A stretch of 29,028 nucleotides of DNA from the NCBI GenBank assembly GCA_036830905.1, contig DAISNS010000011.1:1-29028 (forward strand). Reading direction: 5' to 3'. The stretch comes from Thermocaproicibacter sp002397355 (GTDB lineage: Bacteria; Bacillota; Clostridia; Oscillospirales; Acutalibacteraceae). The notes below the pieces were generated by a model. That model did no database searches, was not told the origin of the DNA, and saw only the letters and a list, made by a program, of their open reading frames with translations. The position numbers were made by a program, and so were the translations under genes. Position 1 is the stretch's first letter. Each line of letters opens with the position of its first letter. Below, in pieces: positions 1 to 7,462 of this stretch.

Positions 1-599
1 ACGGAACCTCCGTCTCGTTCCCGGCGACGGGGAACGCCGGCTCCGGGGCTTCCTACATGCGCTGCGACACGAGTTCCTATACGTTCCCCGCAAACGCGGC
101 AAGCTATATCTATAAGATCACGACGGATGCTGCCCAGATCCCGACTGCATCCTCGTCGAATCCCTCCGCCGTCACCGTCTCCTATCTGAAGCCGACGACG
201 GGCGGCTACCTGTACCGGATCGGCAACGCCGGCAAGGGGACGGCGACCATCACGACGACGGCTTCGGACGGAACCTCCGTCTCGTTCCCGGCGACGGGGA
301 ACGCCGGCTCCGGGGCTTCCTATCTGCGCTGCGACACGGGCTCGTATGTGTTCGGAACGAATCTGGATTACATCTATAAGATCACGACGGACGCCGCGCA
401 GGTACCGGTGGCCAAGTCGTCCAATCCTTCCGCCGTTCCCGTCGCCTACCTTTCTCCGACGCCGGGCGGCTACCTGTACCGGATCGGCAACGCCGGCAAG
501 GGGACGGCGACGATCACAACGACGGCTTCGGGAGGAACCTCCGTTTCGTTCCAGGCGACGGGAAGCGCCGGTTCCGCGGAAGATGTCCGCTCCGATACC
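1..599 (+). repeat. Tandem in-frame repeats, units of 267 and 264 bp
   Basis: The unit start GGAACCTCCGT recurs at 3 and 270, and as GGAACCTCCGT with later changes at 534, giving spacings of 267 and 264 bp (89 and 88 codons). Positions 1-55 match 268-322 exactly, and 201-267 match 465-531 with two differences. The middle of each unit is less similar. The third unit loses DNA-level similarity after about 590 but keeps protein-level similarity to the stop codon. Confidence 0.85.
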
Positions 600-833
600 C
601 CGTATTTTTTCACGATGAAAAAGGGAAACTATTATCAGTATAAATTTACAGGGAAAGCGGGGGTTTCCTATCACTTTGTGTGCGCGGCCAGCGGCGTGAT
701 CCAGTCCGCCTCGCTGAAACAGGCCAATGGGAGCTATTATCTTACAATCTATGCCGCCGGGCAAGGATGCGCCGGCATCTATGCCTCATGGGAGGACGGT
801 TCGCAGCGCGTTTCCGTCGTCACGGTGCAGTGA
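3..833 (+). CDS. Surface/extracellular repeat protein, 3' part (5' truncated by window edge)
   Basis: The frame is open from the first full codon in the window to a TGA, so the true start lies upstream; the ATG at 57 sits inside a repeat and is not the start. The visible 276 residues are three copies of a roughly 88-residue beta-rich module. Each copy begins with an R-x-D-T motif and ends with a G-K-G-T-A-x-I-T-T-like strand followed by a D-G turn. Copies one and two are nearly identical and resemble bacterial Ig-like (Big_2-type) repeats, for example the SSNPSAV strand. The third copy (about residues 195-276) keeps RSDT, YxYK, and the A-G-Q-G and E-D-G turns but is strongly diverged. From memory, modules like this occur at the C-termini of secreted clostridial hydrolases. 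No LPXTG motif or membrane anchor is seen at the C-terminus. The catalytic or anchoring part, if any, lies outside the window. Confidence 0.75.
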   Translation, partial: GTSVSFPATGNAGSGASYMRCDTSSYTFPANAASYIYKITTDAAQIPTASSSNPSAVTVSYLKPTTGGYLYRIGNAGKGTATITTTASDGTSVSFPATGNAGSGASYLRCDTGSYVFGTNLDYIYKITTDAAQVPVAKSSNPSAVPVAYLSPTPGGYLYRIGNAGKGTATITTTASGGTSVSFQATGSAGSAEDVRSDTPYFFTMKKGNYYQYKFTGKAGVSYHFVCAASGVIQSASLKQANGSYYLTIYAAGQGCAGIYASWEDGSQRVSVVTVQ

Positions 834-859
834 CCGCGGGCACGCGGGGGAAGATTCTA

Positions 860-888
860 TTGCAAACCGTGCGCGCGCGGGGTATAAT
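860..888 (+). promoter_or_regulatory. Sigma-A promoter for the DUF1858 gene
   Basis: TTGCAA at 860-865 and a perfect TATAAT at 883-888 are separated by 17 nt. The start codon at 976 lies about 80 nt downstream of the expected transcription start. Confidence 0.8.
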
Positions 889-901
889 ATGCCTGGGTTG
901 G

Positions 902-919
902 GGGCTGCCGGAGCAGCCC
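902..919 (+). other. Leader hairpin
   Basis: GGGCTGC (902-908) and GCAGCCC (913-919) form a 7-bp stem closed by a CGGA loop, in the 5' untranslated region of the DUF1858 gene. Further GC-rich complementarity follows (CCGG/CCGG around 927-953). I do not recognise a known riboswitch here. Confidence 0.4.
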
Positions 920-975
920 GGCTTTACCGGCCCGGCAACCCGGAAGAACCGGACCGTGTTACAGGAGGGAATAAA

Positions 976-1233
976 ATGAAAAAATTTACGAAAGATATGC
1001 TGATCGGAGATATTCTCAACCAATGCCCGGGCTGCTCGGAGTATTTCATCGAGATGGGCATGTTCTGCATCGGCTGCCCGGCTTCCTGGGGCGAATCGCT
1101 GCAGGACGCGTGTATGGTGCACGGTGTGGATGTCGATGAGATGGTGGAAAAACTGAACGAAAAGATGAATGAGAAGTCGGATGAAAAGGCAGACGGGAAG
1201 GCGAACGAGAAGGTTCCCGAACCGACCAAGTGA
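976..1233 (+). CDS. DUF1858 domain protein with a charged repeat tail
   Basis: 85 residues. Residues 1-58 match the DUF1858 family from memory: an ITKDM/IGDIL-type start, a central E-x-G-M-x-C-x-G-C-P core (C31, C34), and a V-H-G-V-D-V-D end. Family members are small proteins sometimes called disulfide or redox proteins; no reaction is established. There is an additional CPGC pair at C17 and C20, giving two CxxC pairs that could bind metal or form disulfides (inference). Residues 61-80 are a five-fold four-residue repeat (NEKM, NEKS, DEKA, DGKA, NEKV), probably disordered. The ATG at 976 follows AGGAGG at 963-968. The upstream in-frame ATG at 727 lies inside the previous gene and is rejected. 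The gene has its own promoter at 860-888. Confidence 0.85.
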   Translation: MKKFTKDMLIGDILNQCPGCSEYFIEMGMFCIGCPASWGESLQDACMVHGVDVDEMVEKLNEKMNEKSDEKADGKANEKVPEPTK

Positions 1234-1249
1234 CTTCTTTCCAGCAGGA

Positions 1250-1283
1250 AAACGACCGCCCGGCTTGCGTTGGGCGGTCGTTT
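1250..1283 (+). terminator. Hairpin after the DUF1858 gene, possible terminator
   Basis: AAACGACCGCCC (1250-1261) pairs perfectly with GGGCGGTCGTTT (1272-1283) around a 10-nt loop. The only T-run is the TTT at the end of the stem, so termination may be inefficient and trmK could be reached by readthrough. The trmK ribosome binding site begins 6 nt later. Confidence 0.5.
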
Positions 1284-1298
1284 GGTATGGAGGGATCC

Positions 1299-1997
1299 AT
1301 GAGACTGTTTTCCCTGGGTGGGAGGCTCGCCCTCTGCGCCTCCATGGTGAGGCCGGGCGCCGCGCTTGCGGACGTCGGCACGGATCACGCTTATCTGCCC
1401 GTGTGGCTTGCGAAGCGCGGCGCGGTCCGCCATGCCGTCGCTTCCGATGTGCGCCCCGGCCCCCTGGAACGCGCAAAACGGAATATTGAGCGCTGGCGCG
1501 TCGGTGATGTGGTGGAGACCCGCCTTTCCGACGGCCTCGACGGGATCGGCCCAGGCGAGGCGGACGATATTGTCATCGCGGGCATGGGCGGCCTGATGAT
1601 GGCGGAAATCGTCCGCCGCACCCCGTGGCTGAAAAACGGGGAGAAACGCCTGATCCTTCAGCCCATGACGCGCGCGGTGGATCTGCGCCGCAGTCTCGCG
1701 GAAGAGGGGTTTGCCATCCTGCGTGAAGACGCCGCGCAGGAAGAAGGGCGGTACTACACCGCGATGCTCTGCGCTTACGACCCGGCGCGGAGTTCGGGAA
1801 ACGCGCTGTACCCGTATGTGGGCCGGCTCACGGCGGAAACGCCGGAAGGCCGCGCGTGCCTGCGCAGGGTGACGGGGCGGCTGCGGGCGAGGGAGGCCGG
1901 GCTGCTTCACGACGGTGAGCAGGAAAAGGCCTTGGAGCTTTCCCGTGTCAGGCAGCAAATTGAGTCTATGATAGCGTGGCAGGAACAGAAAGGATGA
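1299..1997 (+). CDS. trmK: tRNA (adenine(22)-N1)-methyltransferase, TrmK family
   Basis: 232 residues, normal for TrmK. The enzyme methylates N1 of A22 in tRNA using S-adenosylmethionine. The N-terminal Rossmann fold shows the SAM-binding segment ALADVGTDHAYLP (about residues 22-34), an acidic D-V-R strand end near 50, and the IAGMGG motif near 94-99 typical of the family. The C-terminal part, with the A-R-E-A-G-L-L helix, is the usual coiled-coil extension. The ATG at 1299 is chosen because GGAGGG lies at 1289-1294 and the protein then aligns with TrmK N-termini. ATGs at 1287 and 1230 are in frame but add sequence overlapping the hairpin. The neighbour is a Nif3-family gene 7 nt downstream, a pairing common in Bacillota. 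Confidence 0.92.
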   Translation: MRLFSLGGRLALCASMVRPGAALADVGTDHAYLPVWLAKRGAVRHAVASDVRPGPLERAKRNIERWRVGDVVETRLSDGLDGIGPGEADDIVIAGMGGLMMAEIVRRTPWLKNGEKRLILQPMTRAVDLRRSLAEEGFAILREDAAQEEGRYYTAMLCAYDPARSSGNALYPYVGRLTAETPEGRACLRRVTGRLRAREAGLLHDGEQEKALELSRVRQQIESMIAWQEQKG

Positions 1998-2004
1998 TTA
2001 TGGC

Positions 2005-2775
2005 ATGTCTACCGTAGGGGAAATTTATCAGTACATCGACGGCTTTGCGCCGTTTTCCAGCGCCATGGATTTCGACAACGCCGGTCTTCTCGCCGGAGAC
2101 GCCGGCACGAAGGTGAGCGCCGCCCTCCTCTCGCTGGATATTACGCCGGGCGTGGTGCGCGAGGCGGCGCGGGGGCAGGCGCAGCTGATTGTCAGCCACC
2201 ACCCGGTGATTTTCCGTCCGCTGAAAACGCTCCGCCCGAATACCCCACCGTATCTGCTGGCGCAATGCGGCGTCGCCGCCATCTGCGCGCATACGAATCT
2301 GGATATGGCCCGCGGCGGCGTGAACGACTGCCTCGCGGCGCGCCTCGCGCTGCGGAACCCGGTTCCGGTTGCTCTTGACGGTCCCTCCGGCCTGCGCGCC
2401 GCGATTGCGGGGGAGTCGGACCGGGAGTACGGGCCGCGCGAGTTCGCGGCGTTTGTGAAGGCGGCCCTTGGCTGCGACGGCCTTTTCTTTGCGTCCGGCG
2501 GCCGGAAGATCACCCGCGTCGGCGTCTGCGGAGGCGGCGGTTCCGAGTACCTGTATGACGCTGCGGCGCGCGGGTGCCAGGCGTTTGTAACGGGGGAAGC
2601 GAAGCACCATGAGCTGATCGACGCGAAAAACATGGGCGTAACGCTTGTCGTAGCCGGGCATTACTTCACGGAAGACGTTGTGATCGAGCCGCTGCGGGAG
2701 CGCCTGCAGAAAGCTTTCCCGGACGTTGCGTTCCGGAAAGCGGAGGCGTTCTCCTGCCCGGCGGAATACCTTTGA
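2005..2775 (+). CDS. Nif3-like dinuclear metal center protein (YqfO/YbgI family)
   Basis: 256 residues. This is the short form of the Nif3 family; the long Bacillus form carries a PII-like insert that is absent here. Metal-ligand motifs are present in order: SHHP (H65, H66), AHTNLD (ending D100), the VGVCGGGGSEYL glycine-rich segment, TGEAKHHE, and GHYFTE near the C-terminus. The family is sometimes annotated as GTP cyclohydrolase 1 type 2, but its physiological substrate is unsettled, so I do not assign a reaction. The start at 2005 follows AAGGA at 1990-1994; an ATG at 2000 is out of frame. It is in an operon with trmK (7 nt gap) and probably with rqcH (33 nt gap). Confidence 0.9.
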   Translation: MSTVGEIYQYIDGFAPFSSAMDFDNAGLLAGDAGTKVSAALLSLDITPGVVREAARGQAQLIVSHHPVIFRPLKTLRPNTPPYLLAQCGVAAICAHTNLDMARGGVNDCLAARLALRNPVPVALDGPSGLRAAIAGESDREYGPREFAAFVKAALGCDGLFFASGGRKITRVGVCGGGGSEYLYDAAARGCQAFVTGEAKHHELIDAKNMGVTLVVAGHYFTEDVVIEPLRERLQKAFPDVAFRKAEAFSCPAEYL

Positions 2776-2808
2776 TGAAGCGGGTTCGGCCCGCGGGAGG
2801 ACTGAGGA

Positions 2809-4602
2809 ATGGCTCTTGACGGGGCGTTTTTGAGACATCTGAAACGGGAGATCGAGGAGGCCGCGCTCGGCGACCGGGTGGACCGCGTCTGCCAGCCGAA
2901 CCGCGACGAGGTCGTCCTTTTCCTGCGCGGAAAAAACGGCGCGCACAAGCTCCTGCTCTCTGCGCGCGCAAACAGCGCGCGCGTCGGCTTCATCCCGGAC
3001 GCGCCGGAAAACCCGCAGGAGCCGCCCATGTTCTGCATGCTTCTGCGCAAGCACCTGACCGGCGCGCGCCTGCGCGAAGTGCGCCAGCCGGAGCTTGAGC
3101 GCCTGCTGTGCTTTGATTTCTCCGTGATAGACGAGCTTGGGGACGAGGCGGCTCTGACGCTTGTCGCGGAGGTTATGGGCCGTTACAGCAATCTTATTCT
3201 GGTGGGCGGCGGGGGAAAAATCGTCGACGCGCTGCGCCGCGTGGACGCCTCCATGTCTTCCGAGCGTCTGGTTCTGCCGGGCCTCGAGTACCGGCTGCCG
3301 CCGAGGCAGGAAAAACTCTGTCTGCTTACCGCGGGCCGGGAGGAAATCACGGATCTTGTCTGCGCGAAGCCCGGCGGCACCGAGCTTTCCAAAGCGCTGC
3401 TCGCTTCGCTGCAGGGGCTTTCACCCGTCGTTTGCCGCGAGATACAGCACCGCGTCGGCCGGGGGGCGGACCTGAGAGTCGCCGAGATCACCCCGGAGCT
3501 GCGGGAGCGCCTGTCGTTTTTCGTGGGCCGCTTTGCGGAGCTTGTGAAGGCCGCCGGCGGCACGCCGTATATGGCTGTCCGGCGCGATAAAAAGCCGCTC
3601 GATTTTTCTTTTTTACCCCTTGAGCAGTACGGCTCCGAAGCCGTCGTCACGCGGGAGGAAAGTTTTTCCCGGCTTCTGGACGACTTTTACGGCGAGCGCG
3701 ACCGCATCGAGCGGATGCACGTCCGCTCGGAGGATCTTCTCCGCGTTCTGACCTCCGCATCCGAGCGCCTGAACCGCCGCGTCGGCGCGCAGCGGGCCGA
3801 CCTGGAACGCTGCGCGAACCGCGGCGAGCTCCGCGTGTGCGGCGATCTGCTCAGCGCGAACCTTTACCGCCTGCAAAAAGGCGCGTCCGAGGTGGAACTC
3901 CCGAATTTTTATGAGCAGTCCCAGCCTCCCGTGAAAATCCGGATGAATCCGGCGCTGTCTCCTTCGCAGAACGCGCAGCGGTATTACCGGGCTTACCGCA
4001 AGGCGAAGACGGCAGAAGAGGTCCTTACCGTCCGCATCCGCGAAGGAATGCAGGAGGCCGCCTATCTGGACACGGTTTTCGAGGAGCTCAGCCGTGCCGC
4101 AAGCGAGAACGATCTTTCGGAGATCCGTGCCGAACTGACGGAGCAGGGCTACCTGCGCAACAGGAACGGCAGAAAGAAGCGCGCTTCGGCGCGCAGCGCG
4201 ATGCAATTCCGCTCCAGCGACGGCTTCCGCATCCTCGCGGGCCGCAACAACCGGGAAAACGATATGCTCACGCTGAAGCTCGCGGGGAAGAACGACCTTT
4301 GGTTCCATACGAAGAATATCCCCGGTTCCCATGTCGTGCTTTTCCTCGAGGGAAAACAGCCCACGCCCCGGGCCGTATCCGAGGCGGCGATGATCGCGGC
4401 CTGCTTCAGCCGGGGGCGCGACTCCACCAACGTGGCGGTGGACTACACGCGCGTCCGCCATGTGAGCAAACCGCAGGGGGCGAAGCCGGGCATGGTGATC
4501 TATACCGACTTCCACACTGTCTTCGCCCCGCCGGACCGCGAGGCCGCCGAGCGCCTTCGCGCCGCAAAGGAAATTGCAAACTGCGGAAAGACTATGCTAT
4601 AA
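2809..4602 (+). CDS. rqcH: Ribosome quality control protein RqcH (NFACT family)
   Basis: 597 residues, a typical length. Family knowledge: RqcH binds stalled 50S subunits carrying peptidyl-tRNA and recruits tRNA-Ala to add C-terminal alanine tails that mark the nascent chain for degradation. Visible parts are the NFACT-N domain (about 1-210, with the MFCMLLRKHL and EVMGRYSN motifs), a middle helical and coiled-coil region (about 270-440), and the C-terminal NFACT-R domain containing LWFHTKNIPGSHVV (about 506-519). E97-R98 appears to align with the functional D97-R98 pair I recall from B. subtilis RqcH, a conservative change. The ATG at 2809 is preceded by GGGAGG at 2795-2800. A promoter for the next locus overlaps its stop codon. 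Confidence 0.93.
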   Translation: MALDGAFLRHLKREIEEAALGDRVDRVCQPNRDEVVLFLRGKNGAHKLLLSARANSARVGFIPDAPENPQEPPMFCMLLRKHLTGARLREVRQPELERLLCFDFSVIDELGDEAALTLVAEVMGRYSNLILVGGGGKIVDALRRVDASMSSERLVLPGLEYRLPPRQEKLCLLTAGREEITDLVCAKPGGTELSKALLASLQGLSPVVCREIQHRVGRGADLRVAEITPELRERLSFFVGRFAELVKAAGGTPYMAVRRDKKPLDFSFLPLEQYGSEAVVTREESFSRLLDDFYGERDRIERMHVRSEDLLRVLTSASERLNRRVGAQRADLERCANRGELRVCGDLLSANLYRLQKGASEVELPNFYEQSQPPVKIRMNPALSPSQNAQRYYRAYRKAKTAEEVLTVRIREGMQEAAYLDTVFEELSRAASENDLSEIRAELTEQGYLRNRNGRKKRASARSAMQFRSSDGFRILAGRNNRENDMLTLKLAGKNDLWFHTKNIPGSHVVLFLEGKQPTPRAVSEAAMIAACFSRGRDSTNVAVDYTRVRHVSKPQGAKPGMVIYTDFHTVFAPPDREAAERLRAAKEIANCGKTML

Positions 4603-4603
4603 T
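4574..4603 (+). promoter_or_regulatory. Sigma-A promoter for the polysaccharide locus, overlapping the rqcH stop
   Basis: TTGCAA at 4574-4579 and TATAAT at 4598-4603 are 18 nt apart. The rqcH TAA stop (4600-4602) lies inside the -10 box. The expected start site near 4610 gives a leader of about 70 nt before the polymerase gene. Confidence 0.72.
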
Positions 4604-4629
4604 AGCATCCGTAAATCCTTTTCGTGCCG

Positions 4630-4646
4630 CCCCGCAGGATGCGGGG
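4630..4646 (+). other. Leader hairpin upstream of the polymerase gene
   Basis: CCCCGC (4630-4635) and GCGGGG (4641-4646) pair around AGGAT, followed a few bases later by CTTAATTTTA. It could be an attenuator or a weak terminator for rqcH readthrough; the T-run is interrupted. Confidence 0.35.
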
Positions 4647-4679
4647 GCATCTTAATTTTAGCTTATCGGAGGTGTGCCC

Positions 4680-6227
4680 ATGACGGCGGACCGTCTCAGA
4701 TCCCGTGAAGTCCTGCGGAACGCGCTGTTGTTCGGCGCCGCGCTTGTCCTGCTGATCACCGCAAACGTGCTTTCCCAGTTCGGCGACGCTTTCCAGGAGA
4801 GGGCAGTCTATGTGTTGTTCGCTGCAAACGTCGCCCTGAACGCGGCGATCATCGCCGACCTGTGCATTCACATCCACCGCGATTTCACCATGCTCGTGTT
4901 TGTGGGCGCGTTCGACCTTCTTCTGCTCGGGCGCGTGTACATCGCGTTTTTGCTGAAAGACAGGGACGATCTTCTTTATAACCTCGAGGCGGATTCTTTC
5001 CGGAACCTTTTCCTGGCGCTGCAGATCGTCACGTTTTCGCTGCTCTGCTGCTATGCGGCGTACAAGCTTGCCGCGCCGCTTTTCTTCCGGCGTGAACAGG
5101 CGATGCGCGAACGGAAGCCGCCGGCCGTGCAAAGCGACGGCCTTGCGCCGATCATCCGGCAGGTGAGTGTTTTCCTGCTTGCGGTCAGCTCGCTCGCGTT
5201 CTTTTTCGTGCTGGCGAACACCATTCTGAATGTAGCCAAGTACGGTTATCTCGGCTCCTTCACCCAAGAAGCGGAGAAAAACGTCCCGACGGCGATCAGC
5301 CGGCTTTCCATGTTTTTTGCGCCGTCGTTTGCGATTTTTCTCGCCACCTTGCCGAACCGCCGCCAGATGAAATTTCCGATGGCCATCTACGCCGTTTATA
5401 TGTTCGCTTCCCTTTTCACGGGCAGGCGGAATACTTTCGTGTGCGAAGTGCTTATGCTGGTGATCTACTTTGTCATGAGGGACAGCCTGTTGCCCAAGGA
5501 GAAGCGGTTCTTTCAGAAAAAAAAGGTGCTTTGGTCCATTGCCGGACTGCTGCTGATGATGTTCGCGCTGCAGCGGATCGCGCAGGTGCGCGCGGGCACC
5601 CTGACACAGGAGGACGGCTTTTTCTCATCCCTGACCAATTTCGTTTATTCCCAGGGCGCGACGTTCCGCGTGGTGATCCAGACGGTGAATTGCTGGGACA
5701 GATTTGACCATCGGCAGACCTATCTTTATCTTTATTTTCCTTTTGAGCAGTTTGTGCACAACAACGTTCTGCTGCGCACGATATTCGGTTACACGCCGCT
5801 TTTAAACATCCAGAATATGCAGACGGCGCTCACGACGCACAACTTCGCCCACGTGATCACCTACATGGTCGCCCCTGACCGCTACCTTTCGGGCGGCGGC
5901 TTCGGCACGTCCTTCGTCGCGGAGGCCTATGTGGCCTACGGCATGGCGGGCGTCGCCGCCGTCAGTGCGATGATCGGCGTGATCTGCCGCTTTTTCTCCT
6001 CCATGATCACCCGCCCGTGGCCGGTGATCGCGCTTTCGCTGATCGCCGTCAAGGATTTTATTTATATTCCGCGTAATTTTGCCTTTCTGTGGGTGACCGA
6101 TGTTTTCAACTTGACGTATTTGTGCTTTTTCCTTGCCGTTTACCTTGCGGCCCTGCTGTTTGCGACGCTGGGTGCCCACATGCGCAGGCCGCGGGCGTGT
6201 GTCGGCGCCGGGGAGGACGGCGCATGA
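4680..6227 (+). CDS. Wzy-type O-antigen/exopolysaccharide polymerase (multi-spanning membrane protein)
   Basis: 515 residues, strongly hydrophobic with roughly 10-12 predicted membrane segments by eye, starting at about residues 10-30. Wzy enzymes polymerise lipid-linked repeat units on the outer face of the membrane. The architecture, a central FTGRRN segment (about residue 245), a large extracytoplasmic loop with TTHNFAHVITYM, and a late GGFGTSFVAEAYVAYG motif fit the O-antigen polysaccharide polymerase (Wzy) family as I remember it. The ATG at 4680 is chosen over the GTG at 4674 because GGAGG (4668-4672) is 7 nt before the ATG. The next gene, a glycosyltransferase, overlaps the stop by ATGA. 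The exact polymer is unknown. Confidence 0.78.
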   Translation: MTADRLRSREVLRNALLFGAALVLLITANVLSQFGDAFQERAVYVLFAANVALNAAIIADLCIHIHRDFTMLVFVGAFDLLLLGRVYIAFLLKDRDDLLYNLEADSFRNLFLALQIVTFSLLCCYAAYKLAAPLFFRREQAMRERKPPAVQSDGLAPIIRQVSVFLLAVSSLAFFFVLANTILNVAKYGYLGSFTQEAEKNVPTAISRLSMFFAPSFAIFLATLPNRRQMKFPMAIYAVYMFASLFTGRRNTFVCEVLMLVIYFVMRDSLLPKEKRFFQKKKVLWSIAGLLLMMFALQRIAQVRAGTLTQEDGFFSSLTNFVYSQGATFRVVIQTVNCWDRFDHRQTYLYLYFPFEQFVHNNVLLRTIFGYTPLLNIQNMQTALTTHNFAHVITYMVAPDRYLSGGGFGTSFVAEAYVAYGMAGVAAVSAMIGVICRFFSSMITRPWPVIALSLIAVKDFIYIPRNFAFLWVTDVFNLTYLCFFLAVYLAALLFATLGAHMRRPRACVGAGEDGA

Positions 6228-7462
6228 GAACGCTGCTGCTTTTGACGCATTCGTTTCCGTTCGGGGAGGGCGAGGAGTTCCTTTCCTCCGAGCTGAGATG
6301 CGTTTCCGGATTCGACCGTATCCTTGTCGTCCCGTGCAGCCGAAAACCGGGTTCCGTGCGGACGAAGGATCTTCCGGAGGGCGTTTCCTGTTTGCAGATC
6401 CCCCGTGTCCCGTTTGGACGGGGCGCCTATTTCCTTGTCCTTTTCCGGCCGTGCGTCCAGGCGGAGCTGCTCCGCTTGCTCTGGAAAGGCCGTTTTCGCC
6501 CCGACCGTGCGCACGAACTTCTTTATTTCTGGAAAAACGCGGAGGAGATCTTTTCCGCGCTGAAGCGGGCCGTATCGTTTGCTCCCGGGGACGGCGTTGT
6601 GATCTACAGCTACTGGCTGTACGACGCGGCCGCGGCGGGCGCGATGCTTGCCGGGTATCTGCGGAAAATGGGCGTCGCTGTGCTTCAGATTTCCCGCGCG
6701 CACGGTTTCGACGTCTACGCGGAGCGCTCGAAAACCAATTACCTGCCGATGCGTCCCTATCTGTTTCATCGGATCGACCGCATTTTTCCCTGTTCGGAGG
6801 ACGGAGCGCGAACGCTCCGGCGGGAAGCGGGAGGGGAGGCCGGAAAGATCCGCCGCGCGTATCTCGGTACGGGGGATCTCGGCTTCGGAATGCCGTCGCG
6901 CGAGCCGCTTCACCTTGTTTCGTGCTCGTATCTTGTCCCTGTCAAGCGGCTGGACCTGCTGGTCGGCGCGCTGAAACAGGCGGATTTCCCGGTTGTCTGG
7001 ACGCATATCGGCTCCGGCCCGCTGGAAGGGAAAATCCGGGCGCTCGCGGAAGGACTGCCGCGTTCGGTAAAAGCCGAGTTTCCCGGCGCGATGGAGAATC
7101 ACGCCGTTTTGGAATACTATAAGACCCATCGCGTTTCCGCGTTTGTCAATGTCAGCGGGAGCGAGGGCATCCCCGTGACTGTGATGGAGGCCTGCTCGTT
7201 CGGCATCCCCGTTGTTGCGACTGACGTGGGCGGCACGAAGGAAATCGTGAAGAACGGCGAAAACGGGTTCCTGATCCCGAAAGATTTTTCTCCGGAAAAA
7301 CTGCTTGACGTTCTGCGGAACCTTGCGCGCATGGAGGAGGCACAGTATGGCAAACTCTGCGCGAACGCGCGCCGGATCTGGATGGAAAAATTCGACGCGG
7401 AAAAAAATTACCGGAAGTTTTACGGTGAACTGAGCGAATTGAGCGAACGGAGCGGTGTATGA
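6224..7462 (+). CDS. GT4-family glycosyltransferase
   Basis: 412 residues with a two-Rossmann GT-B layout. It opens with a LLLLTHSFPFGEGEEF strand-loop, typical of retaining glycosyltransferases of this locus type. The C-terminal donor-binding domain has VSGSEGIPVTVMEACSFGIP (about residues 310-329), which contains the E-x7-E motif of GT4 enzymes, followed by VATDVGG. It probably adds a sugar from a nucleotide-sugar to a lipid-linked repeat unit on the cytoplasmic face; donor and acceptor cannot be read from sequence. The ATG at 6224 overlaps the polymerase stop (ATGA) and follows GGGAGG at 6211-6216. The longer in-frame start at 6089 lies inside the polymerase gene and is rejected. Confidence 0.88.
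   Translation: MRTLLLLTHSFPFGEGEEFLSSELRCVSGFDRILVVPCSRKPGSVRTKDLPEGVSCLQIPRVPFGRGAYFLVLFRPCVQAELLRLLWKGRFRPDRAHELLYFWKNAEEIFSALKRAVSFAPGDGVVIYSYWLYDAAAAGAMLAGYLRKMGVAVLQISRAHGFDVYAERSKTNYLPMRPYLFHRIDRIFPCSEDGARTLRREAGGEAGKIRRAYLGTGDLGFGMPSREPLHLVSCSYLVPVKRLDLLVGALKQADFPVVWTHIGSGPLEGKIRALAEGLPRSVKAEFPGAMENHAVLEYYKTHRVSAFVNVSGSEGIPVTVMEACSFGIPVVATDVGGTKEIVKNGENGFLIPKDFSPEKLLDVLRNLARMEEAQYGKLCANARRIWMEKFDAEKNYRKFYGELSELSERSGV

Noticed and set aside
890..975. GC-rich leader before DUF1858 as a possible riboswitch
   Set aside because: Only short hairpins were found; I could not match the conserved cores of the riboswitch classes I know. A covariance search would settle it.
924..1958. Long minus-strand open frame opposite DUF1858 and trmK
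   Set aside because: It contains no start with a binding site and no domain signature, and the sense genes are convincing.
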